Of a DNA stretch of 64,000 bases, positions 34,428-44,062 are shown one piece after another (the first letter of the stretch is position 1; each line of letters starts with the position of its first letter). The notes beneath the pieces are model-generated. The model saw nothing but the letters and a program-made list of their open reading frames with translations, had not been told where the DNA came from and did no database searches. Source of the stretch: Lineus longissimus (lineage: Eukaryota; Nemertea; Pilidiophora; Heteronemertea; Lineidae); NCBI RefSeq assembly GCF_910592395.1, contig NC_088316.1:7502001-7566000 (forward strand). Direction: 5' to 3'. A program made the translations under genes and the position numbers.

Positions 34428-35826
34428 TCAAAGCGTTCTCGTTAAAATGAGAGGAAACGAAAAGTTTACAGACGCCTGACGCCTACCGGCTGACGGACAT
34501 TGGTAAAACATAATGCCTCCGCAATGCTTTACGCATTGGCGAGGGCATAACAAGCTGCCTATTACTTTAGAGTCACACTCCACCAAAAAACATCGATGAA
34601 ACCCCAGTAAAAACAGTAGTAGTAGAAGATTCAGCAGAAAGCATCTAAAATTGTTTGGGTAGACACCTGCGATATAAATTAAAACTGACCACATTCGGCA
34701 TTTAAATCAACTGTTCTAGGAAAAAACGTCTTGGCGCCAAAACCCGATGTTGGCGAAAATGACATAATATCATGTAAAATCCAAGGAAGACATCAAGGAA
34801 TCGCCTACGAGTGAGCACCTGCAAAAATGTCAGTTGCAGCAGGAACTAGTCTAATCCAGAACGTGTGTAATCCATTTGTGATTGTGTAATTCACTATGAA
34901 ATAAATCCTTAATCCAATGTTTCCGTTTCTTCCATGCACCGACACTGCCTCAAGAACATCCGCCTCAATTTTGTTAAGTCCCTCGCATTGTTGTACTAAA
35001 CAAATCATAGCCTGGAAAATCAAATTATTAAATTTCATCTATGATGTGATGATAATGCTTTACTTTGATAACAAATTAAGTGTATAATAAGAATGCAGTG
35101 GACAATCAAGTGACATATTTTCGTGTTTCCCAACAAAATCAGCCCAAATAACGATAATAACAAGGAATTTTATATGGCGCTTTAAAAGAGCTTTCATTAC
35201 CCAGCCTATCCAGAAGGTAAGAGTTACAAAGTGGCACATGCCGGGTATCGAACCCAGGACCTCCCGATCACAATGTTGATGCTTAAAACGTTGTGCCACT
35301 GCGTTCCTCTGAGCACAAATTACTCCATATGTCTGAAAATGTACCCATCTCTGTACGTAGGTCTTTTATTGTTTCATGACTATCCACAGGACAATGCATG
35401 AAGTGATTCAAAATCATCTCTAGGCAGTGTATTTGGTTGCAGCCGGTCAGTTTAACCCAATTCGCTTCAAGTTTCTCGCCTGTCATGTGCTGTCAATAAG
35501 GCTGACCATTTGTCAAATTTCAGACTCACCTCTTGCTCACAGACATTCATCATGGTTTTCATCTCTGTCTGCGGCAACTCATCCTACAAGAAGTTTATGA
35601 TGGCCTCAATATGAAATAACATAACATTTGTCAAATGAAAGTTATCTAATTGCTGTTTGCTGTGCAAATTGTCCACGACGAAGTCGGAAGATGAAATGAT
35701 GGAGAAGACATGAATGGTTAAAAGGCAATTTAAAAATTGCATGTTTCTTACCTCCCAGTCCAAGATTGTTGTAAAGCTCTTCTGGCATCTTACGAAAGGT
35801 TTCTTTACACATGTTTATCACACACT
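34428..35826 (-). CDS. Putative multi-exon host gene fragment (reverse strand), function unknown
   Basis: Several short reverse-strand segments carry good splice sites. Exon 35826-35752 has ttttttgcag before and gtaaga after (ECVINMCKETFRKMPEEL). A 54-bp exon at 35583-35530 has cttgtag and gtgagt (DELPQTEMKTMMNVCEQE). A segment from 35479 follows a gacag acceptor (GEKLEANWVKLTGC, then MILNHFMHC). Exon 35011-34819 has ttttccag and gtgctc (VQQCEGLNKIEADVLEAV). A segment from 34666 follows tcgcag and reaches a stop near 34428. Phases agree for 35752 to 35479 and for 34819 to 34666, but the 54-bp exon does not fit in phase after the first. The W-x-x-L-x-G and L-x-x-E-M-G words faintly recall a Death-fold domain; this is weak. 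A SINE sits where the third segment should have its donor, so the gene may be broken. Confidence 0.4.
35115..35310 (-). mobile_element. tRNA-derived SINE
   Basis: Read on the reverse strand it begins gcagtggcacaacg (A-box-like), followed by gatcgggaggtcctgg, gttcgatacccgg (B box) and a non-tRNA body (cttctggataggctgggtaatg). It directly abuts the putative exon ending at about 35311. Confidence 0.7.
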
Positions 35827-36365
35827 CTGCAAAAAAATAACAATTTGAATCCTTTGAAAACATTTCGACAATCATATTCATCATTCAGAAAGACATAAGA
35901 AACGTTTCTGCGGCTGCCTAAGTGAAGACAATGACAGTCAAACCTTTTTTGCCTTTACATACATGTCGCACGAGAAGTAAAAAGTTTTATGGACTGAATG
36001 ATGCAGGAGCTGAGCTTGTGTATGAAGTTGAACTTCATACATCATACAGTATGAATTTTAAGAAAAGAAGTTTGACCCAGCACAAAGCCCAACTCAGAGT
36101 CAGATGAAAAAAGATTTTATTCTGTTTTAACTCTTTAAATCCTTGAAATTTTTTTTGTGTTTCCCAGTATTTCAGCAATTTTCACCCCAAACGACCTCCA
36201 AATGCCCCCCCCCCCATGTACAAGACAGCTAATTAATTTCACTAGTATTATTTCATCAAACGGATGAAAACAAGTATATTGCACCGCCATATCCCTAAAC
36301 CGCCCGAAAACCAGCCTTAGTTTCATGATGGCGATGGTGTTGCTTGAGATTAGGTACATACTGGC
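35827..36365. other. No gene recognised
   Basis: Upstream exons of the reverse-strand gene are expected here, but none with convincing splice sites was found. The tandem gaagttgaacttcatac words near 36025 form a small palindrome. Confidence 0.35.
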
Positions 36366-36384
36366 AGGCAGCTAGGCTGGTGTA

Positions 36385-36660
36385 TTCCTGTTTCGCCTAT
36401 TCCTGTTCCGCCGATTCCTGTTTCGCCTATTCCTGTTTCGCCTATTCCTGTTTCGCCTATTCCTGTTCCGCCTATTCCTGTTTCGCCTATTCCTGTTTCG
36501 CCTAATTCCTGTTTCGCCTATTCCTGTTCCGCCTATTCCTGTTTCGCCTATTCCTGTTTCGCCTAATTCCTGTTTCGCCTATTCCTGTTTCGCCTAATTC
36601 CTGTTTAGCCTATTCCTGTTTCGCCTAATTCCTGTTTAGCCTATTCCTGTTTCGCCTATT
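36385..36660 (+). repeat. Minisatellite arm, unit ttcctgtttcgccta
   Basis: About 18 units of 15-16 bp, with variants ttccgcc and tttagcc and an occasional extra a (cctaattcc). Confidence 0.9.
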
Positions 36661-36692
36661 CAAATGTATTGCTAACCTCCCCACAGACGTAG

Positions 36693-36842
36693 GAATATGA
36701 ACCGTCCCTTACTGACCGACCAAACCCGAGGAGAGCCACATATGTACGCATTGACGAACGCATGTTACGCCTCAAAGAACAATACGTCAATGGAGAGAGG
36801 GACATAATGAGTTACGTTGATGCCATCAGTTACCTTGTCTGA
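36693..36842 (+). CDS. Possible captured 3' terminal exon, 49 codons plus stop
   Basis: After a pyrimidine-rich tract and an AG (cctccccacagacgtag), a frame opens with EYEPSLTDRPNPRRATYVRI, continues through LRLKEQYVNGERD, and stops at TGA 36840-36842. The composition is that of ordinary protein, with many charged residues and no repeats. An AATAAA follows at 37005-37010. The segment sits between inverted minisatellite arms, so it may have been captured by the element. The family is unknown, and chance is possible given its length. Confidence 0.35.
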   Translation, partial: EYEPSLTDRPNPRRATYVRIDERMLRLKEQYVNGERDIMSYVDAISYLV

Positions 36843-37004
36843 CATAATATCATGATATGTATTTTCCACCTTGTTTGACTTTATATGTGCTGTACCTACA
36901 TGTATATTATGACATGGGTTTTACAGCTGATTTTGATCAAATAGTTATGAGAATGTACAATATTATGTATTTTTATCAAAAACTCATGAATTCAGTTTTC
37001 ATAA

Positions 37005-37010
37005 AATAAA
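37005..37010 (+). terminator. Candidate polyadenylation signal
   Basis: AATAAA about 160 bp downstream of the small frame ending at 36842. Confidence 0.35.
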
Positions 37011-37289
37011 CGACTGCTTTACTCTACTTAATCTATTAGTTTTTACTGTGTGTCAGTATGGTCCTATGGTCCTATGGTCAAATAAGTCCCGGACTGTCCC
37101 CGCTTTCAAGGTGACTTTCAAAACGGTCATGGCATGGTTTGTTAACAAAGTTGATGGCATTTGATTAGTCAAATTGTCATCACATCGTTAACATCATCCA
37201 ATTGTCCCCTCACATTTTCCCCATAAAATGGACATGCATCCCTAAGGTTCCCCGTGGGAGAGTCGATTTATTGTAGGGGTACTGGAAAG

Positions 37290-37456
37290 TAGGCGAAACA
37301 GGAATAGGCCAAACAGGAAATAGGCCAAACAGGAAATAGGCCAAACAGGAAATAGGCCAAACAGGAAATAGGCGAAAAAGGAATAGGCGGAACAGGAATA
37401 GGCGGAACAGGAATAGGCGAAACAGGAATAGGCGAAACAGGAATAGGCGAAACAGG
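37290..37456 (-). repeat. Minisatellite arm, inverted copy
   Basis: Units of taggcgaaacaggaa and variants (taggccaaacaggaa, taggcggaacaggaa) in tandem, the reverse complement of the left arm. Confidence 0.9.
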
Positions 37457-37472
37457 CATAAACCGCTAGGCT

Positions 37473-38009
37473 AGGAAACTAGACAAAAATCAGTGGCCGA
37501 ATATCGGCCGGTTAGGATATAAAGGGTCAAATATCACATGCCAAAAAATGACAAGCAGTTTTTTTAAAAAAACGACCGATGCCATGACTTTCAATTCCAA
37601 GCGATAACAGATCAATTAAATCAAAAATTTGTATTGAAAAAGTTTGACCATCCAGTCCACTCGTTTACACTCCATCATCCATAGCCCAAAAACGATGCGG
37701 ACAAATAATTTATCATGAATGGACAACAGTAGTAACAGTATTTTATTGTAAAATAAAAGGCTGTATTAAAATTTTAGTAAATACTTACGGATTTTACATT
37801 CTTCAAAACACTGACTGACTGAGTGTGGGCACAAGTGGCATTAAAAACCCCAGGGGTGGCACGGAGGGCCTGCAATGCCACATTTAAAAATGAAATGGCC
37901 AGGGCCATTGTGCTCACCCCATGTGGAGGAAAGATGGATAAAGAGCATGGTATTGTGTCATGTAGTGTTAGGTTTGATGTAGGTCCAAGCAATTACAATT
38001 TCCCCAAAA
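37473..38009. other. No gene recognised
   Basis: Contains a T/A run near 37560 and short ORFs without similarity. Confidence 0.4.
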
Positions 38010-38942
38010 TGGCCAATTTACAGTACATTCGACCTCTGTGACCTTGAAAAGTAGGTCAAATCAAAGAAGACCCGGGTGACACATTGAATGGTTGTTAGAA
38101 TTAGATGTACCTATGATATAAAATTGGTGCCAATCGGGCAAGTCATTACTAGGAATAATGGCATTTTGAAGAATTTAGGATTTGGCCCCCTCCCTGGAGG
38201 CCAAACGGCAAATCAGATCGCACCAGACTTCGGTACCTGAGATCACCTGACCAAGGGGTACATGTGTACTTAATTTGTGATCAATAGTCATTGCAGTTAA
38301 GAAACGTGCCATAGTTACGGCCTGACGGCGAATTTACGCCATTTGACCTCTGTGACCTTGACAAGAAGGTCAAATTAAAAACCTGTGTGACATATACTGT
38401 ATGGTGGTTAGATCTACACATGATATCAAATTGGTGGCAATCGGGCAAGAAGTTAAGGAATAATCACATTTTTAAGGTTTTGGGATTTTGCCCCCTGGTG
38501 GTCAAGTGGTGAATCATATTGGACCAAACTTCGGTCCCTGAGATCACCTGACTAAGGGGTAAATGTGTACCAAATTTGGTATCAATAGTCATTGCAGTTT
38601 AGAAACGTGCCATCGTTACATCCTAACGGCCAATTTACACCATTTGACCTCTGTGACCTTGAAAAGGAGGTCAAATCAAAAACCCGGAGGATATATGATG
38701 CACCTTTGCTAGAAGTACCTACCATATTTTTTTCAAAATTTCCCGACTACTATTAAGGGAGATATTGCATATTTTCACTTTTAACGTTTGGCCCCCTGGT
38801 GGCCAAACCATGAAACGAATCGGACCGAAACTTGGTCTCCAAGGTTTTATTACATAAGGGTACATGCTAACGGACGACGGACGACGACGACGACGGACGC
38901 CACGGTATGGGATAAGCTCACCTCTGCTAAGAGGTGAGCTAA
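38010..38942 (+). mobile_element. Non-autonomous element with three 300-bp repeats and a 3' hairpin (Helentron/HINE-like)
   Basis: Three direct repeats of about 300-314 bp are anchored at gacctctgtgacctt (38031, 38345, 38646). Each continues through ttggccccctggtggcca and gagatcacctgaccaagggg. They are followed by a (gac)n tract and a perfect 10-bp stem (38915-38924 with 38931-38940, loop tgctaa), ending ctaa. Internal tandem repeats plus a terminal hairpin and a CTRR-like end are known for Helentron-derived HINEs. No protein is encoded. Confidence 0.6.
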
Positions 38943-39355
38943 ACATGAGTTACCAAGATTTGGTAACCCAATGCAATCATAATCTACAAAACAAAAAGAA
39001 ATACATGTATTAAGTGGTAGAAAAAAAAATTTTCAACTGATTTGAAATATATCTTAAACGATATGTGCTGGAGGTGCCGAGCCTCTTTCATGCCGTCATT
39101 GCCATGGTGATGCTGGCCGATGCTATTGCGTCCCGTCAATCAAATATCCTTAAAAAAATTGTATTACAAATAGTAAAACATCTTGACAGTGCATCATGCT
39201 GTGCACACGTGCTACCCGCTGACCCGAGTGACCGACTTTCGAATGTGGTCTCGAGCCAATGTGCATCCTTTTCTGTGAAGATCTATTGTAAACATGGTTT
39301 GTTTTGGCGACCCTAGGTGGTGCCGGCGTATCTGGCAATACTGCAAATGTCCTAT
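38943..39355. other. No gene recognised
   Basis: Short ORFs only; nothing supported. Confidence 0.4.
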
Positions 39356-39790
39356 AAATAGACGAATTCGAAGAAGTCTGTTTTGGTGCTGACAAGAGCG
39401 TGGTGTCCCTAGGCATTGTCCAAAGTCAGCTAAGTTCTGGGTGTGCGCACTCATTGTTTAAATTGTTTTGGAGCCGATTCCTCTTCTTCAAACAGGCCTA
39501 TCTGGATGAACACACTCCCTCAAGTGCATGCACACAGTCCCTTCACTGCCACAACCTTCTACCAAAATAACATTGCGCAATATTGTTTCACCACTAGGCC
39601 TACTCCTCGTTATTTCACCAGTTACGTCATTACGTTGATAGACGAATTCGAAGAAGTTTGCACTGACCCTTGAACAAAGGATCGCCGTGTCTCTCTAGGC
39701 ACTGTCCGAAGTCAGCTTACTAGGCCTTCTGACGTATTCCGAGTGTGCGCATTCGATTTGTTTTCGCACCGATTCCGTCTTCGTCTATTT
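39356..39790 (+). repeat. Diverged direct duplication
   Basis: The block starting tagacgaattcgaagaagt at 39358 recurs at 39639. Both continue through aggca(t)tgtccaaagtcagct, gtgtgcgca and ccgattcc, about 140 bp each, with several substitutions and small indels. Confidence 0.7.
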
Positions 39791-39889
39791 CCTAAGTGGT
39801 GATATAGACCTAGGCCTAGTACCGATATATAGTATGCACTCCAGATCCATGACCTGTTGGCAATACAATATCATGATGAACGCACACCC

Positions 39890-40317
39890 AATACTTGACT
39901 TGCCAAACTCAGAAATGCAGCGCCACTCGCGGACAAAGATAGAACAACTCGACATTTTTTTCACCGGTTTTCGCTGCGCATGCGTACCAGCCGTCATCTT
40001 TCGCAGCGACGGACGAGAAAAACAACTGTTCTACACGCAGTGAAAGCAAATTCACACAGGTAAACTGGTTATAACTGTGGTACGTCTGTTTCTTAACACG
40101 TAATAGTTATCAGATTGCTAAATTATCTTAAATCATGAGCCTTAAAGAACTTTTTGAACTCTCAAAAACTTACACAAAACAAGTTCAGATTGCCGCCATT
40201 ATTAGTTTCCGGATGGCTGGTACGCATGCGCAGCGAAAACCGGTGAAAAAAATGTCGAGTTGTTCTATCTTTGTCAGCGAGTGGCGCTGCATTTCTGAGT
40301 TTGGCAAGTCAAGTATT
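39890..40317. mobile_element. 428-bp MITE with 103-bp near-perfect inverted repeats
   Basis: Left arm 39890-39992 and right arm 40215-40317 match with about two mismatches (end words aatacttgacttgcc; inner words ccggttttcgctgcgcatg). A TA at each tip could be the target duplication, making it a Tc1/mariner-type MITE. The loop of about 220 bp has no ORF. Confidence 0.85.
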
Positions 40318-40835
40318 AACAGCCACAGAGTAAGACTGAGCTGAGAGTTACACTAGGCTTACACAGACATGATGTAGCCTGTATAGCCTGAACGCCTTTA
40401 AGTCTGCACACACTCGACATTGTCAATGACACACACGCCATGCATTGATTGCATGAATGATGATGCAAACGCAAAGGTCTGTAGGTACTCTGTGGTACCG
40501 GTAGGCCTACGAGTAAGCGTCTTTTTCTCACAGAATCAACGAAAAAAACGTGTTCGTCTTCTACAATACTTTTCCCTAAATCATCCAGACCGTAAAGCAA
40601 TAATATTTACCGATTACATGATGGCGAACAGCAATCCCAACGCTAGTATTTCGGAACAAATAAAATGAAAAGGCACAAACTACTCTTGCTAGTATAACCG
40701 CGGCAAAAGCACGAAAAGCAGCGACAAGACAGTGTCCAAACGCAAGGGAAATCGTCGTTAATTTGTAAAGTACGCCCTCTCGCGGAGAACGACTGTTAGT
40801 GCCCTAACAGTCCACTGTGTAAGCGGAAAATGGAG
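40318..40835. other. No gene recognised
   Basis: Unique sequence with scattered taggcct and accggta words and short ORFs. Confidence 0.4.
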
Positions 40836-41776
40836 ACAGTGAAGAGTTCTATGTGCGGTTATTTCCGCATTAAATGATGTCCTAAAACGCGTCTTTATAA
40901 CTGGCGACTCGTGTGTGTGTGTGTGTGTGGAGCAACCCGTGCGTACAGAGCAAAACGCGCGTATCTAACTCGCGACCCCTACAAAGAACATAACGCGAAT
41001 GTATAACGACTGTCGCATAAACGTGCCGTCGGATAACTAGTGTCGGATAAGTGCTGTCGGATAACTGCTGTCGCATATAAGGTTCCTCAGCCTCCCGCAT
41101 CGCGGCGCTAGTTATTATTACTTTTGTTCTAAGCGACGTAATCCCGAGTTTGAGACAGAAGAGAAAAATGGCTACTAATCAAGATCCACATGTGCTCCAG
41201 CGGGCAGCACGCATGCTGCAAGACGTTGTGAATTTGTTGGGCAGGCCTACACAGAACCAGGTCCCTCTTGATAATCGGGTTGATAATATTGCAGCATCTG
41301 CAGTGCCTGCTACTAGTACTAGTAGATCTACGACCTCAACCTCCACACCTGTACCTGGTGATAAGAATAAAATTGATGCAATAAGGATACCGGTACATAG
41401 TGTACTACATGTATATAAGGGCCTCGGCCTACAAGCAATAGCCTAATTATTCGTTTTAATGTCGTCCTTAGAGCAAAAACAATAATCATCAAGACACAAG
41501 AGCGCCGCGATGCGGGAGGCTGAGGAACCTTATATGCGACAGCACTTATGCGACAGTACTTATGCGACACTAGTTATCCGACACCAGTTATCCGACGGCA
41601 CTTTTATGCGACAGTAGTTATACATTCGCGTTATGTTCTTTGTAGGGGTCGCGAGTTAGATACGCGCGTTTTGCTCTGTACGCACGGGTTGCTCTACACA
41701 CACGAGTCGCCAGTTATAAAGACGCGTTTTAGGACATCATTTAATGCGGAAATAACCGCCTATAGAGTTCACTGTT
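40836..41776. mobile_element. Element with about 275-bp terminal inverted repeats and an internal short ORF
   Basis: The left arm 40836-41109 and right arm 41501-41776 are near-identical reverse complements. Shared words include cgcattaaatgatgtcc, gcgaccccta and cctcagcctcccgcatcgcg. Each arm carries a cluster of subterminal direct repeats (tgtcggataa, tgtcgcataa), possible transposase-binding sites. A (GT)n in the left arm is shorter in the right. The right edge abuts a Polinton integrase remnant. Confidence 0.85.
41168..41446 (+). CDS. Short ORF inside the long-TIR element, possible first exon of a lost transposase
   Basis: From the ATG at 41168 the frame reads MATNQDPHVLQRAARMLQDVV, then a Ser/Thr-rich linker (STSRSTTSTSTP). 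It stays open to 41446. A candidate donor (tacctg|gtgata) lies near 41360. The N-terminal part would form an amphipathic helix. I do not recognise the family. It may be the leader exon of the element's parent transposase gene or of a captured gene. Confidence 0.35.
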   Translation: MATNQDPHVLQRAARMLQDVVNLLGRPTQNQVPLDNRVDNIAASAVPATSTSRSTTSTSTPVPGDKNKIDAIRIPVHSVLHVYKGLGLQAIA

Positions 41777-41813
41777 TTGTGCGGAGCATGCTCTGAAAAT
41801 GTTTCTGAAATTT

Positions 41814-42092
41814 TTATTCTCTTTTTGATACTTCTGTAAATCCACTAAATCGGCTTGCCATTGTTTTTCGGAAAGTGAATTTTTCGGTGATTGGTGTGTG
41901 CAGTTGGTAGGTTTGTAAACTAACTAGGAAACATTTTAATTCCTTTTTCTTGATTACCATTGTATCTGTTTTTATTTTTCTCCAAAGTTGGCTTTCATTT
42001 GTATTGACCACAGTGCTTTTGGGATTAAAGTATAAATCTCTCAGATATTGTTCATTTGAAACATCTTTCTGTTGAACCTTTTCGGTGGTCAT
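41814..42092 (-). pseudogene. Polinton/Maverick integrase, N-terminal fragment
   Basis: The reverse frame starts with ATG at 42092 and contains EQYLRDLYFNPKST, ESQLWRKIKTD, LVSLQTYQLHTPI and KFTFRK. This is the order found at the start of Polinton integrases before the catalytic core. It ends where the long-TIR element begins, so the core is lost here. It is divergent from the plus-strand gene at 42121. Confidence 0.8.
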
Positions 42093-42120
42093 TTATTTAC
42101 CATTTTCTTATTGTTTTTAA

Positions 42121-42531
42121 ATGGCTGGAATGTTAATTGGTGCCGTAGTAAACGCCGTTGCCTTTTCTGGAGCGGGGTATCTTTTCAAAGCCATAGACAA
42201 AAATGGTTACCAAGACGAAATGAAAAGACACAATTTAGCTATCGAAAAATGACAAAGGGAATCTAAGGCTTGGGATGAACATCGAAAAGAAACCATTGAT
42301 TTCGTTAACCTTCAATTGAAAAGAGAAAATGAAAGTGCAATTGATTTCCGAAATGTTGATGCTTCTTTTGTTCTCTACAACGAACTTCATGCAGAGAATA
42401 AAGTACAACTTCGTAAAATGCCTGAATTAAAAGATTTCTACCAACCGAGTGAGGAAATGAAAAACTATGAATATCTTTTTATTGTCAGTGGTGTGATAGG
42501 AGCAGGACTTTTAGTGAAATATCTGATGTGA
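42121..42531 (+). pseudogene. Polinton-associated protein of unknown function, one in-frame stop
   Basis: The frame reads MAGMLIGAVVNAVAFSGAG at the N-terminus, passes through KRHNLAIEK, and meets a TGA at 42250-42252. It then continues in frame through WDEHRKETIDFVNLQLK, LKDFYQPSEEMKNYEYLF and a C-terminal hydrophobic segment (FIVSGVIGAGLLVKYLM). I recall this type of short protein with hydrophobic ends and a coiled middle (pattern RHDxAxEQLQ..W..KR...DFIN) from Polinton gene sets, where its role is not established. It starts 28 bp from the divergent integrase start, consistent with a shared promoter region. Confidence 0.65.
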
Positions 42532-42730
42532 GCCCGAGGGGAGGTGGGTGTTTTTTCATTTTTCGATTTATTTGGATGTGTTCGTAACGTGGAAATGTTA
42601 GAAATGTTGGATATCGTTTGGAGTGACTCTGGGAATTAACGTTTCTGCGTGAGTAGCTGATTTTAACCCTTGATGGTTTTTTAGACATTTAGCGTGAAGG
42701 GATTTTACTGTTATTTCTTTTCGGGTGTAG

Positions 42731-42909
42731 AGTATATGTAATACTGGTGTGGGTGCACAAATCAACCGTTTTAGTGTTGGAACGGGGGCGCAGAGAGCTT
42801 TGAAAGGTAGAAAATTTGAAAATTAGAATTTGGAGCAGCCGATTTTGCCCCTTTTTTCACTCGCTAAGCCTTTGGGGGGGGGGGGTGTTCACCCAGTATT
42901 ACATATACT
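42731..42909. mobile_element. 179-bp MITE-like inverted repeat
   Basis: A perfect 17-bp terminal pair, agtatatgtaatactgg and its reverse complement, with a further partial match (tgtgggtg / gggtgttcaccc). A poly-G run lies near the right end. Confidence 0.65.
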
Positions 42910-43480
42910 GGTACCGCAAAGACTTCAGTCCACTTTGTAAAGTGATCACTGACAACCAGTGTTATGTATACTAGTAACGACAATAACAACGGTGTAGTGT
43001 GTTAGAGTGGCATGGCGCGAAAGCGAAGGCAATGTATCAATGTGAAAATATGTAAGTAATAATTAGTTCAAGACGTTTGTTTCGAATCAAATTACGTGTT
43101 CGTCGAGTATATTTGAGAGAGTACAGTTTCCCAAACATTTTGGTCTCTCCGACCGGATCAATGCGACCGGATATCACGATATGGACAGTCTCCGAGGTGC
43201 ATGCAGTGATGAACGATGAATGCACTACTAAGCACATACACCCTGTTGGGGAATCATTTAGTTATGCACTTGTTTATGTAATGTTTTAAGGCCCGGTTTT
43301 AAAAGGCCTTCACTAGTTTACATGTTATTATGTGATGTCTTATGTAATTGTTTAGCTATATATTTGACCTGTTGGAAATAAAAGAGAGTTGACTAAGTTT
43401 TTATAGGAAAGAGGCGTTTTGTATTCTTCCGTGCCGTTCCTAGCAGAAGCCTAGCCAGCCAGCGAGCAAGTTCCCTAAAA
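42910..43480 (+). promoter_or_regulatory. Probable 5' LTR or leader region of the BEL/Pao element
   Basis: The stretch directly precedes the primer-binding site and contains ggaaataaaag near 43376, compatible with an LTR poly(A) signal. The left LTR border was not found and no matching 3' LTR was recognised after the coding region, so the boundaries are open. Confidence 0.4.
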
Positions 43481-43481
43481 T

Positions 43482-43496
43482 TGGTGCCGAAACCCT
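43482..43496 (+). other. BEL/Pao primer-binding site
   Basis: tggtgccgaaaccct, placed 33 bp before the first ATG of gag, matches the usual tRNA-complementary PBS of BEL/Pao elements. Confidence 0.75.
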
Positions 43497-43528
43497 CGTG
43501 AAGTCGAAGTGGAGCGAACCATCACGAA

Positions 43529-44062
43529 ATGGAGAAGTTAGTCAAGTCAAGAGATGGTTATCGTAGCTGGGTTATTCGGGAGGCGAAAGAACTGTCGACA
43601 TATATGCACGGGAAAACGCCCAAGATGGCTGGCCTGAAGTTGAAGATCACGGAATTTGATAAAAGGGTAACAGCTTTAGACGGTTGTCAAACGATGTTGG
43701 AGGAGTTGATAGACGACGACAAGGCGTTGCAAAACGAGATAGACGCAGCGTGCAGTTGGCGGTCAAAAGCGTTGACGGTAAAGCTTGATGCATTATCCAT
43801 TCTTGAGGATGTTGAATTCGAGAAAACGCCCAGTTCTGGCTTTGGTCATGGCGGCCATGTTGGCAGTCATGTTACTTCTTTGGCCAGATTGCCAAAACTC
43901 GAGATTTCTAAATTCAAAGGCGACATAACGAAGTGGCAATCTTTCAGTGATCAATTTATGGCCATCGTTGACAATTCAAACATACCAGTCATATCTAAAT
44001 TTTCCTACTTGATGTCACTTCTTGAAGGTGACACTTGGAAGCAGTCAGGGGGTTTTCACTGA
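43529..44062 (+). pseudogene. BEL/Pao gag, first frame
   Basis: A frame of 177 codons with a coiled, charged N-terminus (MEKLVKSRDGYRSWVIREAK) leads to the Pao gag signature LPKLEISKFKGDITKWQSF and FSYLMSLLEGDTW. The family then continues in the same polyprotein; here the frame shifts near 44040 and translation continues in the frame beginning at 44035. It lies just after the PBS, so the start is credible. Confidence 0.85.

Larger units (their letters stand above)
36366..37472. mobile_element. Foldback element with inverted minisatellite termini
   Basis: The left arm (about 36385-36660) is a tandem array of the 15-16 bp unit ttcctgtttcgccta. The right arm (about 37290-37456) is the same unit in reverse complement (taggcgaaacaggaa). 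The outermost bases also mirror each other (agctaggctgg left, ccgctaggctag right). The unique centre carries a possible terminal exon and poly(A) signal. Inverted arms made of tandem repeats are the hallmark of Drosophila FB and Galileo elements. No transposase is seen. Confidence 0.7.

Noticed and set aside
35225-35310. tRNA gene on the reverse strand
   Set aside because: Only the promoter boxes are tRNA-like; arms do not pair fully and the body continues as a SINE.
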